Shown piece after piece: positions 9,966 to 20,191 of a stretch of 64,000 bases of DNA (positions are counted from its first letter, which is position 1; each line of letters begins with the position of its first letter). A program made the position numbers and the translations under genes. Source of the stretch: Diphasiastrum complanatum (taxonomy: Eukaryota > Streptophyta > Lycopodiopsida > Lycopodiales > Lycopodiaceae); the NCBI GenBank assembly GCA_029204225.1, contig CM055100.1:33840645-33904644 (forward strand), written 5' to 3'. The notes under the pieces are model-generated. The model saw only the letters and a program-made list of their open reading frames with translations, made no database searches and was not told the origin of the DNA.

Positions 9966-10019
9966 ATTTTGAAGAAGCAGTTAGTTGATGATTGGGAGCT
10001 TATCACCCAGCAGAGAAAG
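9966..10019 (+). CDS. MRG (MORF4-related) gene, exon with start of MRG domain
   Basis: The frame reads ILKKQLVDDWELITQQRK, the conserved first helix of the MRG domain, and ends in phase 0 at a donor AAAG/GTCCGT. MRG proteins are chromodomain readers of methylated H3K36 that work with NuA4-type acetyltransferase complexes in the nucleus. The next exon (10411) continues exactly as expected (LVKLPRTPN). The exon's 5' end is unclear. A frame one base off from about 9915 reads LVLRIPLPG, but joining it needs a one-base shift near 9960, and a TAG lies at 9911-9913. So either the exon starts just upstream at an internal AG, or the copy carries a lesion. The N-terminal chromodomain exon was not found. 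Confidence 0.75.
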
Positions 10020-10410
10020 GTCCGTTTCTCTCCTTACAAAAGATTGATTTTTGATTTTTTGATATTTTGTCTTTGCTTCAAATAGGTAAATGATTAGTTA
10101 AAGTCACTTCAGGATGATCTTCATAATAGAACAGGAAGGCTATCTACATTAGCTGCCATTCACTAGGATGGTGTGGAGCTACATCATTTCCCTACTTAGC
10201 CCCTGGTGATAGCTATGGAGATTATATCTGATGTTATTTTTTGTTTCCACGGTCATTATGTGCCAACTTGATTAATGTTCATAGAATCAAGCAGATTAGC
10301 ATACAGTCAGGTGCCAGTTTCAAGAGTTTTTGGACCTGAAATCTTTTTTTATCTGCTTTGTATTTTTCTGCATGCATTTATAACAACTAGTATACATTGC
10401 CATGCTTCAG

Positions 10411-10490
10411 TTGGTAAAGCTCCCAAGAACTCCAAATGCAAACGAGGTGCTGATGAAGTTCTTTGAATACAAAAAACAGCAGGAGGCTAG
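10411..10490 (+). CDS. MRG gene, second visible exon
   Basis: An 80-base exon after acceptor ATGCTTCAG and before donor AG/GTGAGT. It reads LVKLPRTPNANEVLMKFFEY and then KKQQEA, the conserved second segment of the MRG domain (family pattern KLPR-x-PNV-x-x-IL-x-x-YL/FF). It begins in phase 0, matching the previous exon, and ends in phase 2, which fits the exon at 35832. No stop interrupts it. The following intron is about 25.3 kb. Confidence 0.88.
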
Positions 10491-11562
10491 GTGAGTTTAA
10501 GGAAGTGGAAGTTTCTTAGGCAATGTCTGCTAGATTGTTCTTTATTATTATCGTCCTTGTACTGGCAATATGTTAACTAGATTATTTTTGCCAATATGCC
10601 TTTGCTCTGATTGATATGCTCGTTATTCTCTTGTTATTCTTGTTGTCTTTCTAATTAATGTTCAGAACTGTGTGGAGTCTTACTCAGAGGGGTTTTAAGT
10701 ATTTGTTTTTCAGCTTGAGCACCACATTTTCTACATCTCTCCTTATAATCTTGAGTATGGAATATATAGCTTTATTGATTGGTGAACCAAAATCTAAATA
10801 ATTTACCTCTATAGACAGCCATTTAGTAGATATGGCCATGCTGTGATATATACCCCTGGTAAGTCATCGGAGGATTTGGGCATGCCTCTTGCACTTATAC
10901 GTCTAAAACCCTATGCAACATGATCTCCTCTACCAGTTTAACTAGGTACTTCAAAACAATTTTTGCGTTTTGCTTTTTGCTGTAGTGTTAGTTTTGTATT
11001 ACTGATAAGCATTGTTCCAATGCATATTAATAAATGCATTTGTGGTTCTCCCCTGTTTTTTGTGCTTGACTTATGCTTTTTAGTGCATGAACGTGATTCC
11101 TTGCACATTTGTGCAACTGAATCTTAGCTGCCTCATGTTTTGTCTATGACTAATTGCGGTTATCAGTGTCCCTTCTCGACTTAAGCAAAGCCCGGTGAGA
11201 TTAAGCTTTAACTAGTGGGTAACATTTGGGGTCAGTCATAGCTGGAAATAATTGGGGAGGTAGCAGTTAGAGGACGCCTAGAGTGGACTTATGGGAGTAA
11301 TTGCACAATAGGTAACCGGGATATTGGCTATATAAAAGGTACAGGAGGCATTGGGGGTGAAGCATGAGTAGCAATTGGAATTTCAACTAATGAGAGTTAG
11401 TGATGATCTTGTGGACTATGTAACACGTCTCCTCCTTGGTACGGTGACATTTACTACTTTGTGGACTGATTGGTGATGCCAATGTCACCTCTTAGGCTCG
11501 AGTTGATCACATAGTTGCATTCCACGGCTGGGTGGCAAGTTATGTGTCTAACACTCTGTAAG
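10491..11562. other. Intron start, no gene; possible LTR-like promoter
   Basis: No coding signal. From about 11160 the sequence has an LTR feel, with CTATATAAAAGG near 11330 as a possible TATA box, but I cannot find a partner copy or ends. Confidence 0.35.
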
Positions 11563-13300
11563 AGTTACGAACGGATCCACGAGTAATCTAGAAAGTAGCA
11601 TAAAAGCGAGACTTAATCCTAGAAAGCAAGAAAAGGAGAGACTGAGGAGGCTAAAGGAGAGAGATCCATATCCTAAGCTGAGAAATGAAAGTGACATTGG
11701 AGCCCTACTATACCCAACAGGAAGCCCTAAAAAGGGGTCCAGAGGAAGGGCCCAAGGCCAACCATATAGTCTAAATGCCAGTAAACAATAAAATAGAGGG
11801 GGGAAGGCCGAAAAAGTCCATAGAGATATCGGTCCACTGGCGATGAGGGATAGGCCAACTCTGAAGCAAACCAGCAGACTTAGCACGAGAGTACTTATTG
11901 CGGGCACAAAAAGTGCAGTTACGAATAAGAATGGCTAGCTCAGACTTCATGGATGGCTAGTAAAAGTGGTCCTTAAGACGAGCATAAGACTTTTGAATCC
12001 CAAAATGGCCACCAATGGGGGAGGAATGAGCATCAGACAACAACTGGGGACGAAGAGGCAAGGAGCTAGGGATACAGAGAGACCCAAAGCGATAAAGACG
12101 GTGATCGACGATGGAGTAGACCTGGTGTGGACAAGAAGAAACAGGAGGTGCAGAACTATAAACATCATGAAAGTCAAGACAAGTGAGGTAAGCAGAAGGA
12201 AGATCATCAAACCAGGTAGGAATGGTGGCAACAAGTGTGTGTAACAAAGCGGGCAGATAGGATAAAGCATCGGCAGCAGCATTCGAATGACCAGGACGGT
12301 ATAAAATAGAAAAATCAAAGGATTGTAAAAATTGCAACCAACGAAATTGACGATCACTAAGATCCCGCTGGGATAATAAATAACGGAGGGACTGGTGGTC
12401 AGTGACAATGTCAAATGGTATATGATATAGGTAATGACGCCACTTCTTAAGAGCATGGATAATGGCGAGAAGCTCTTTCTCGTGGACAGAATATCGTTGC
12501 TCATAAGAGCGCCGACGTGACTCATATGCAATGATGCAGTGGGATTGGCGAAGAAAGGCACCCAAGCCAACGGAACTAGCAATAGTCTCAACAATAAATT
12601 TTTGGTCCACAGAAATGTACGAGATTTCTTTAGAAGAGCATGAAGAGGAGCAGCCACAGTAGCAAAGTGTGGAACAGGGCGGCGAAGGTGAGTGGCTAAA
12701 TAGAGAAACATACGAACATGGTGAACATTGTTTGGTGTAGGCCAGTTCTGGATAGCCTGAACCTTACGAGGATCGAGGCGAATACGCCCGTCACAAATAA
12801 GAAAGCCAAGAAATTCAATCTCAGCAACAGCGAAAGAACATTTCGGTAGTTTTGGCAAACAAATGATGGTGAATTAGTAACTGAAAGACAGATGTGGGAT
12901 GAGACACATGCTCATCAAGGGATGTACTAAAAATGAGAATGTCGTCGAAATAAACTAAAACACAATGACCAAGAAGTGGACACATAATGTTATTCATAAC
13001 ATTTTGGAATGTAGGAGGACCGTTAGTAACACCAAAAGGAAGCACACGAAACTCATATAAGCCAAGATGGGTACAAAAAGCAGTCTTATGTTCGTCAGAG
13101 GGGTGCATCCTAATCTGGTGATATCCAGAACGAAGGTCTATCTTGGAAAAAATCTGGGAAGTGCCAAGTTGATCAAATAGGTCATCCATGAGGGATAGGG
13201 TACTGGTTACGGATAGTGAGCTTATTGAGGGCACGATAATCTACGCAGAGACGTTTGGTACCATCTTTCTTACTAACAAGGAGAACAGGGGCACCAAAAG
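11563..13300 (-). pseudogene. Truncated gypsy element: RT, RNase H, IN start and LTR piece
   Basis: Minus-strand remnant of the AGTTA-type gypsy family. Reading down from 13300: RT from FGAPVLLV through [54 protein letters not shown] and the catalytic YFDDILIF (about 12940); RNase H with FIVETIASSVGLGAF (the usual DAS is IAS, so a catalytic Asp appears lost) and VHEKELLAIIHALKKWRHYL; then the zinc-binding start of integrase with KYSRAKSAGLLQSW. At about 11815 integrase breaks straight into an LTR fragment ending AGTTACGAACGG at 11563 on plus. Gag, protease, integrase core and the other LTR are missing, and frameshifts separate the blocks. Not functional. Confidence 0.85.
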
Positions 13301-13392
13301 GGCCTACAACCATTAATTACGACCATGTACACATAAGAGCCCCAATTCCCTTATAGTCACAATTAACTTACGGGTTGTTGGTCTACCGGTCC
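13301..13392. repeat. 92-bp repeat also present at 39198-39289
   Basis: From GGCCTACAACCATTAATT to a GGTCC end, this copy differs from 39198-39289 at about three positions. It has foldback character: ACAACC and TTAATT near the left are matched by AATTAA and GGTTGT near the right. It sits exactly at the broken end of the gypsy fragment above. It may be a small non-autonomous insertion or part of an unrecognised element. Confidence 0.7.
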
Positions 13393-13610
13393 GGGCAACC
13401 AAAATTTATCGCATAAGTTTTCTTATGGGATTTCTCAGAGGCCATATATACCCAATGACTCCCAGTGACTCACATGCGTGTGTGCCTGGGTGTGTTGGTG
13501 CCGGCGCCGCGCCTGCAGCTGCCTGGCGCCATCCCACCCGCGATTGACTGCGAGGCACTGACTGTGCCTGCCCGGCTGCCCGGTGCTGGCCGCTGCGACT
13601 GCCAGGCGCC
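13393..13610. other. GC-rich flank before A2
   Basis: GC-rich sequence with many TGCC/GGCGCC motifs. It resembles the sequence after A2 (from 23726), as expected if A2 inserted into one GC-rich locus. No gene is supported. Confidence 0.45.
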
Positions 13611-13962
13611 ATTTATGGACTCGGCTCATTACATTCGCCGCGTCCATTTACATTTACTTTACTTTATGCATAAGCAGGCCTTGGCCCTTGTTTGTTCATT
13701 AGTGACACTTAGACTATATGGTTGGCCTTTGGCCTTATTACTCATTATTAGGCCATTTGGACATATTACTGGAGAGTGGGGGCCTTCTTGGAGGGCGCAC
13801 TATTTTCCCTCCCAGTTGGGCCCTAGCCACCGGAAGCTTCCTTTTAGGGCTTCCTCTTTCTAGGGCTAAGTCTTGCTTATGTGCTGCTTTCATAGCTTAA
13901 GTCTTGCTTATGTGATGCTTTCATAGCTTAACTCTAGATCAGCTGTGGCTCTATTCGTAACT
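13611..13962 (+). repeat. 5' LTR of A2, lacking the TATA region
   Basis: 352 bp against 410-437 bp in sister copies. It starts ATTTATGG (AGTTATGG with one change) and ends TTCGTAACT before the primer site. The stretch with CTATAAGTAGGG and the CT-rich R region is missing: GCTTCCTC joins straight to TTTCTAGGG. A promoterless 5' LTR would silence this copy. Confidence 0.85.
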
Positions 13963-13974
13963 TGGTATCAGAGC
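13963..13974 (+). promoter_or_regulatory. Primer-binding site of A2
   Basis: TGGTATCAGAGC directly after the LTR, identical to A1; complementary to initiator tRNA-Met. Confidence 0.93.
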
Positions 13975-13994
13975 ACTTTCATGTGCACTACTTT

Positions 13995-14518
13995 TTCAGA
14001 TTTAGTAGAGGCTGTCCAGTGCCCTACTAACCCATCACTTTTGTCGATTTTTTCATCAGATTTCCCTTTTTTTCAGATTTAGTAGAGGCTGTCCAGCGGC
14101 CTACTAACCCATCACTTTCATCGATTTTTTCATTAGATTTCCATCGTTTTTCCAAATTTGGTAGAGGCTGGCCAGCGCCCTACTGCCTTGTCACTTTCGT
14201 CGATTTTCTCCACCGATTTGCACCCCATTTTGTGGCTTGATGGGAGGCTGTCCAGCGCCCTACTTCATCACCATTTTCAGCGGTTTTCTCCATTTTTTTT
14301 CAGGTTATGTGCGGATTTTGGTAGCTACTGCCCAGCGCCCTACTACCTTGCCATCTTTGACGGATTTCTCCACCGATTTGCTGTCCATTTTGCTGATTGT
14401 TTGGAGGCTGTCCAGCGTCCTACTTCATCACCATTTTCAGCGGTTTTTCCATCATGTTGCAGGACATTTGTGGATCTTACTAGCTGCTGCCCAACACCCA
14501 TTTTCAGCTTGGATCTTT

Positions 14519-14559
<41 letters not shown>

Positions 14560-14562
14560 GCC
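13995..14562 (+). repeat. Leader repeats and expanded CT run of A2
   Basis: The same AGATTTAGTAGAGGCTGTCCAG units as in A1, followed at 14521-14558 by about 19 CT dinucleotides where A1 has only about five. The dinucleotide expansion happened after the copies separated. Confidence 0.8.
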
Positions 14563-14952
14563 TCTTTATCCAAAAATCACCCAATTCCGTAATCGTTTGC
14601 TATTCCAAATTGCCAAAATCCTGTAGCCCGTTCATTGCTGCCCCAGCCCTTCCGACTTGTCACTTTCGCCTATTATTTTATCCGTTTCTAGCCATCTTTC
14701 ACAGTTTATCAAAAGGCTCTCCAGCGCTCATCCTCAACCACATTTCATGGAATTCCGACTTCGTTTGATATTCCAATTTGACATTTCCCTCCCGGCTGTC
14801 CAGCGCATTTTTACAGCCTTCATTTTCACTTTTTTCCATTTGTTGATTGCTGCCCTTTCTTAGTTGTGATAATATTGGTTTTAATAGACTAATTTGGGGT
14901 GACGACAAGAGTCCGCTCCCTCAAGTTTTCGTCTATTCCTTCGACTATCATT

Positions 14953-15778
14953 ATGGCACATTCACCTACCTCGAGTGAAACTGTTCAGGAAAACTTATCC
15001 GATCAGTTTCGGCACATGGATGATACCCTTTTTGGCCTCATTCTTCGCTTCGATACAGTTATGACCGGCTTTGCTACTATGCAGTCACATATTGATTCTT
15101 TACAGCCTCATGGTCCTGGAAAAGCTCCTCTTTCCTTCATTTGGGGCTCCCCCTCCGTTTGGATTTCCATCTTCTTCTGTTAGTAAGCCTGGTGGTGGAC
15201 CATTCATTCCACCTAGCCCACCTCCTGGTTTCTTTCCACGTCCCCTAGTTCCTGAGCCACACTTTGCTCGAGACTTTCGTGATAGGGTACATCTTGCTAC
15301 CTATTCCGGTTCCTCTGATGGGAACTTATTAGAGAATTGGTTTGCTAAGCTTGACACATATTTTCAGATCTACCCTAAGACTGATCCTCAGAAGATCCAG
15401 TTGGCTGCTTTACACTTAGATGGACGCGCTGCCACATGGTGGCGAGTTTATCGAGCCGATCCTGATCGGGAAGGGCTCCAAATATGGCATACCTTTCGCC
15501 GTGACCTCCGTCATGCTATGATTGATCCTCAGTGGCTCGACCGCGGATGTGATACATTCCGTAGTCTCACTCAGACCAGTGACCTTGCTTTTTATACAGA
15601 TCAGTTTATGGAGTTTTCTTATCTTTTCACAGATCTACCGATCACTGAGCTTATTTCTCGTTATATTGCTGGGCTTCGTGGTGCCTTACGTTACGATGTT
15701 TCTTCCTTCCGTGCTCCCACACTTGTTGAGGCGATGTCTCTTGCCAGTACTTTACAGCACAAGTACTCTGACACCCTT
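14953..15778 (+). pseudogene. Gag of A2, frameshifted and truncated
   Basis: Starts with MAHSPTSSETVQENL, near-identical to A1. A two-base deletion near 15128 (after GPGKAP) shifts the frame; the rest is read from there as FPSFGAPPPFGFPSSS through DGRAATWWRVY (A1 has AARRWRVY), AMIDPQWLDRG and LQHKYSDTL. Gag is cut at 15778 by the inserted LTR, with CCCTT as the last five bases. The remaining roughly 180 bases up to the A1 position 5076 are missing on the other side of the insertion. Confidence 0.85.
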
Positions 15779-16106
15779 AGTTATGGACTTGGCTCATTAC
15801 ATTCGCCGTGTCCATTATTTTATTGTTATTATGCATAAGCAGGCCTAAGGGCCCTTTTTATTCATATACTGGCCTTGGGCCCTATTTGGTTATATTTTTA
15901 GGACTTGGTCACATTGATTTGGAGTGGGGGTCCTCCTATTGGGAGGGCGCACTATTTTCCCTCCAAATCCTTTTCCCTCCCTTTTTTTGAATCCTCCATT
16001 TGATTCAGGGAGAGGGTATAAGAAGGGCAGCATTGTATTCCTTTATTCAGCTTATGATGATTGCTCCTCTTTAGCCTCCTTAAGCATTCTCTTCCTCCTT
16101 AGGCGA
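15779..16106 (+). repeat. Variant LTR inserted in A2 gag
   Basis: Starts AGTTATGGACTTGG and shares the family's U3 outline (GCATAAGCAGGCC, GGAGGGCGCACTATTTTCCC) but has a distinct middle and a TATA-like GGTATAAGAAGG near 16016. It ends at about CCTCCTTAGG (16106) without the usual U5 and is joined to minus-strand integrase. So it is a different subfamily, truncated at its 3' side, and opposite in orientation to the pol body beside it. Confidence 0.75.
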
Positions 16107-17310
16107 ACCTGATGGATGCCGGTTGGCAAAAAAGGGAACAGCTCTGGCTCTGTAGGAAATGTGATATCACGAGGAGCATCATTCTCAATGGCAGCTCGTA
16201 ACAGCCTAACATGAAAGATATCACAAGCTCGCATAGAATCAGGCAACTGTAACCGGTATGTAACAGGGCTGAGGCGATCCAAGATACAGTAAGGCCCATA
16301 ATAGCGTGGTGCAAGCTTCTCAGTAGAAGCGTGACCCTGAACAAAGTGATGACGTGCAAAGTGTAACCGGAGGTAAACCATATCACCAACCTGAAACTCA
16401 ACATGACGGCGATGACGATCAACAGAAGTCTGATAGCGCTGTTGAACATGTTGTAAGTGAGTAGTAGCCCTAGCAATAAGCTCACGGGCACCGGATAAAA
16501 AAGAAGCAATGGTAACTGGTGTATCAGGAGGAAGAGGCACCCCTGGCAAAAGTGGAGCATACCCATGAGCCAATAAGAAAGGTGAAACTCCAGTGCTGGT
16601 ACTAACAGAGCTATAATAGCTATACTCTGCCAAACATAAATGTTGGTCCCAATCCTTCTTGGAAGGAGAAACAAAATGTCGAAGGTAATCCTAAAGGATC
16701 CGATTAAGGACCTTAGTCTGCCCATCAGCAGTAGAATGATAAGCAGTACCCATCATAAGCTGTACATCCAAGATACCCATAAGCTCTGTCCAGAACGTAG
16801 ATGTAAACTTACTATCCTGATCAGATAGGATAGTACGTGGCATACCATGCAGGCGAAAAATATCTGATAGAAAAAGACGTGCGCACTGCTCAGCTGTAAT
16901 AGTACTGCGGACCGGTATAAAGTGTGCCTGTTTCGAGAACCGATCTACCACCACCATACAAGAGTCATGACCACGACGAGTATGAGGAAGACCAATGATA
17001 AAGTCCATAGAAATATCTGTTCACTGGCGATGAGGAATGGGCCAACTCTGGAGCAAACCAGCAGACTTAGCACGGGAGTATTTATTACGGGCACAAAAAG
17101 GACAATCACGAATAAGATGGGCTAGCTCAGACTTCATGGATGGCCAATAGAAATTGTCTTTAAGACGTGCATAAGGCTTTTGAAAACCAAAATGGCCACC
17201 AATAGGGGAAGCATGAGCATCAGACAACAACTGAGGACGATTGGAAAGAGAACTGGGAATACATAAAGCACCATAGTGGTATAAACGATCATCAACAATA
17301 GTATAAACCT
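16107..17310 (-). pseudogene. Integrase of element B, catalytic Glu changed
   Basis: Minus-strand frames give the zinc-binding region (SDAHASPIGGHFGFQ, CPFCARNKYSRAKS), the core with ISMDFIIGLPHTRR and LSDQDSKFTS (two catalytic Asp) and AYHSTADGQTKVLNRIL. In relatives C and A2 the last motif is GQSEVLNRILEDY, so the catalytic Glu is Lys here and the next Glu is a stop codon (near 16692). The C-terminus (EKLAPRYYGPYCIL, FHVRLLRAAIEND) continues in another frame and stops at about 16110 before any chromodomain. It cannot be an active integrase. Confidence 0.85.
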
Positions 17311-17399
17311 GGAACTTCCGAGAGGACGAAAGGGGACGAGTATGATAAACATCAAAAAAGTCAGAACAAGACAAATATGCGGTCGGTAAATCATCAAAC

Positions 17400-18740
17400 C
17401 AAGAAGGAACTGAAGCAACAATACTATGTAACAATGCAGGAAGATGAGATAAAGCATTAGCGGCCGTGTTTGCCTTGCCTGGACGATACAAAATATCAAA
17501 ATGAAAAGACTGTAAAAATTGTAACCAACGATATTGACGATCACTAAGATCACACTGAGAAAAAAGATAACGGAGAGACTGATGATCAGTAATAATATCA
17601 AAGGGAACACGATACAAATGATGACGCCATTTCTTAAGAGCGTGGATGACAACAAGTAGCTCTTTTTCATGTACAGAGTAACGTTGCTCATAAGAGCGCA
17701 AACGACGAGACTCATAAGCAATAACACACTCGGACTGACGGACAAGAGCGCCTAAGCCAATAGCACTAGCATCAGTCTCAACAATAAAACGCTGATCAAA
17801 CTGGGGAAGACACATAACAGTAGCAGAAACAATGGCATGACGTAAAGCATCAAAAGCAGTTTGACACTCAGAAGTCCAAACAAAGGCATGAGACTTCTTT
17901 AGTAATGAATGAAGCGGAGCAGCCACAGTGGCAAAATACTTAACAGGACGACGAAGGCCATACCTAAAAACATACGAACAGAATGAACATCGGTTGGGAC
18001 AGGCCAATTCTCAATAGCCTGAACTTTCTGAGGATCAAGACGAATACGTCCACCACAAATAAGAAAACCCAAAAATTCGATTTTAGCCACGGCAAAAGAA
18101 CATTTGGACAATTTGGCGAACAGTTGATGCTTAATAAGTAATTCAAACACAGAAGATAGATGTTTTACATGATTAGACAAAGAAGTACTAAAAACAAGAA
18201 TGTCATCAAAATAAACTAAGACACAAACACCTAAAAGAGGACGTAAAATATTATTCATAGCATTCTGAAATGTCGGTGGAGCATTCTGAACACCAAATGG
18301 AAGAACACGAAATTCATACAAACCCAAATGAGTACGAAATGCAGTCTTATGCTCATCAGAAGGACGCATCCTAATTTGGTAGTATTTAGAACGTAGGTCA
18401 ATTTTGGAAAAGATGGAAGAAGTGCCGAGCTGATTAAAAAGGTCATCCATGTGAGGTATAGGATACTGATTACGGATAGTCAGCTTGTTTAAAGCACGAT
18501 AGTCAATGCAAAGGCGTTTGGTTCCATCTTTTTTGGCTACAAGGAGGACAGGAGCACCAAAAGGACTATGGCTAGGAACAATGAGGCCCTGACGTAAAAG
18601 GGAAGCAATTTGGAGCTGGACCTCATCACGTTCATCTTTAGACATACGATATGGAGCACGAGAGGTTGGGGTAGCACCAGGAATAAGATCAATATGGTGG
18701 GTGACATCTCGTAACGGTGGCAGAGACGTAGGTTCTGAAA
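17400..18740 (-). pseudogene. Reverse transcriptase and RNase H of element B
   Basis: RT is read from about 18740 down: [74 protein letters not shown] and the catalytic YFDDILVFS, ending in the connection GFLICGGRIRLDP. A frameshift near 17960 leads into RNase H: FATVAAPLHSLLKKSHAFVW, FIVETDASAIGLGAL, YSVHEKELLVVIHALKKWRH and ITDHQSLRYL. Catalytic motifs of both enzymes are preserved; the break between them would still stop a single polyprotein. This is the least damaged RT block in the AGTTA family here. Confidence 0.88.
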
Positions 18741-18964
18741 AGACCACAGAATACCGATGCAATAAGTCAGAAATCCACCTGAGGAAGAGGACCCATGGAT
18801 GGAGCAGGAGGAGGAGCAACTGATGTACTCTGAATGATAAAAAGAGTTGCACCCTGAGCCTTTGGCAGGCTACGCATAAACTGCTTCCCGGTAACCAACT
18901 GATAGTCACCCTGGGAATCAATACCAGAAAGTAAATGATGCCGACCAGCATGTGTAAAAGACAA

Positions 18965-19520
18965 TGTCTACTGAGAAAGATCCACAACAACAGTACCATG
19001 GGATGAAAACCAATCTGCACCAAGAATAATGTCATAGCGCTCCAGAGGAATAATATAGAAATCTGCCTGTCCAGAGAAGTCACAAATGCTATAGTCCAAG
19101 CCCTGAAACATCTGAGAGCTGATAAAAGTATCTGAGCTAGCAACCTCGGCACTGAGAGACTGTGTAGCAGAAATAGGTGTAGCACGAATCCTGGTGGAAA
19201 TGTAACTGCGAATAAATGAGTGTGTACTACCCGTATCCACCAAAGCAATATACTCTCGTCCCAAAATGCGAACACGTAACCGAATAGAACGAGGACCAGG
19301 ACGCCCGGCCCAAGTAGCATAAGCAAGTTGCGCATGGCAAGTGGCAGAAGCAGGATCATCAGGAAGCGGGTCAGCCGACTCATCAATAGAATGTGGGTCA
19401 GGAGTATCAAGAATCTGGATATAAACATCAGAATCATAAGGAGTAAGAGCCTCATGGTAAAAAACAACGGTAGGAGGACCAGGAGACTGTCGGCAATCAC
19501 GGGCGAGATGATCTGGACTC
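18965..19520 (-). pseudogene. Protease and zinc-knuckle region of element B
   Basis: Downward from 19520: FYRCKSPDHLARDCRQ, a zinc knuckle in which the first Cys of CX2CX4HX4C is Tyr/Phe, then an acidic linker (VYIQILDTPDP), then the aspartic protease IALVDTGSTHSFIRSYIS and GADWFSSHGTVVVDLSQ. A stop separates it from the following frame at about 18968. The protease active-site DTG is intact. Confidence 0.82.
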
Positions 19521-19529
19521 TTACAGCGA

Positions 19530-20082
19530 TAAAAGAGGCGCTTCTGCTGAATCAGAAGCCAAAGTAGGAGAAGCAGTGGAAAGAGGGCGAGAAAAACGAG
19601 AAGAAGTGGACAACTCAGGATACTTATGCTGCAGGGTAGTAGCCAGGGAGATAGCATCTGAGAGAGTAGGAGGCCGAAAAGAGAAAACATCATATCGTAA
19701 GGAGCCTCTAAGACCAGCAATAAAACGTGAAATAAGCTCTGTAGGATGAAGATCAGTAAAAAGGTAAGAAAGCTCAGTAAACTGATCAATATAAGCCATA
19801 AGAACTAGCACTATATGAAGGGAGACCAAACGTACTACCAAAAGCACCTCCTAAAGATGGAGATGGAGCAGGAGCAGGTGTACTCAAAATAGGAAATAAA
19901 GGTGCTTTACCAGGACGATGAAGAATGTCTGGGGGGGTGGTATCCCCTCGTGGTAGGATAGTCTCAAGGCTAGAAAGAATACAATCAATACGATTCTCAA
20001 GATGATCCATGCGGGAATCAATATGTGTAAAACTATCAACTAAAGAGCTCTGCGGAGGGTCTTCTGATGAAGAAGTCGCCAT
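19530..20082 (-). pseudogene. Gag of element B with central deletion
   Basis: Begins MATSSSEDPPQSSLVDSF after the conserved leader. The N-terminal part (HIDSRMDHLENRIDCILSSL) forms a likely coiled coil. After SYSASSYGL the frame breaks and resumes at DQFTELSYLFTDLHPTELIS, so the central Gag block (LATYAG through AMIDPQW) is absent. It ends LQHKYPELSTSSRFSRP before the knuckle. Confidence 0.8.
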
Positions 20083-20191
20083 AGGGACTATGGAAGAGAC
20101 AAAAACCTGAGGGAGAGGACGTTTGTCGTCATCCCAACTTAGTCTAACTTCCGAACGTAAACAGTCAATCAAGATGGATAATAATCAGAAA

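Larger units (their letters stand above)
16107..20191 (-). mobile_element. Gypsy element body B, inverted inside A2
   Basis: A minus-strand gypsy interior (leader, gag, protease, RT, RNase H, integrase) lacking its own LTRs, primer site, polypurine tract and chromodomain. The leader segment before its gag ATG matches those of A1 and C, so it is the same clade. It abuts a plus-oriented LTR at 16106 and resumes A2 at about 20192. The simplest account is an insertion beginning at 15779 followed by internal inversion and loss of one end, but recombination between two elements would look alike. Confidence 0.75.
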
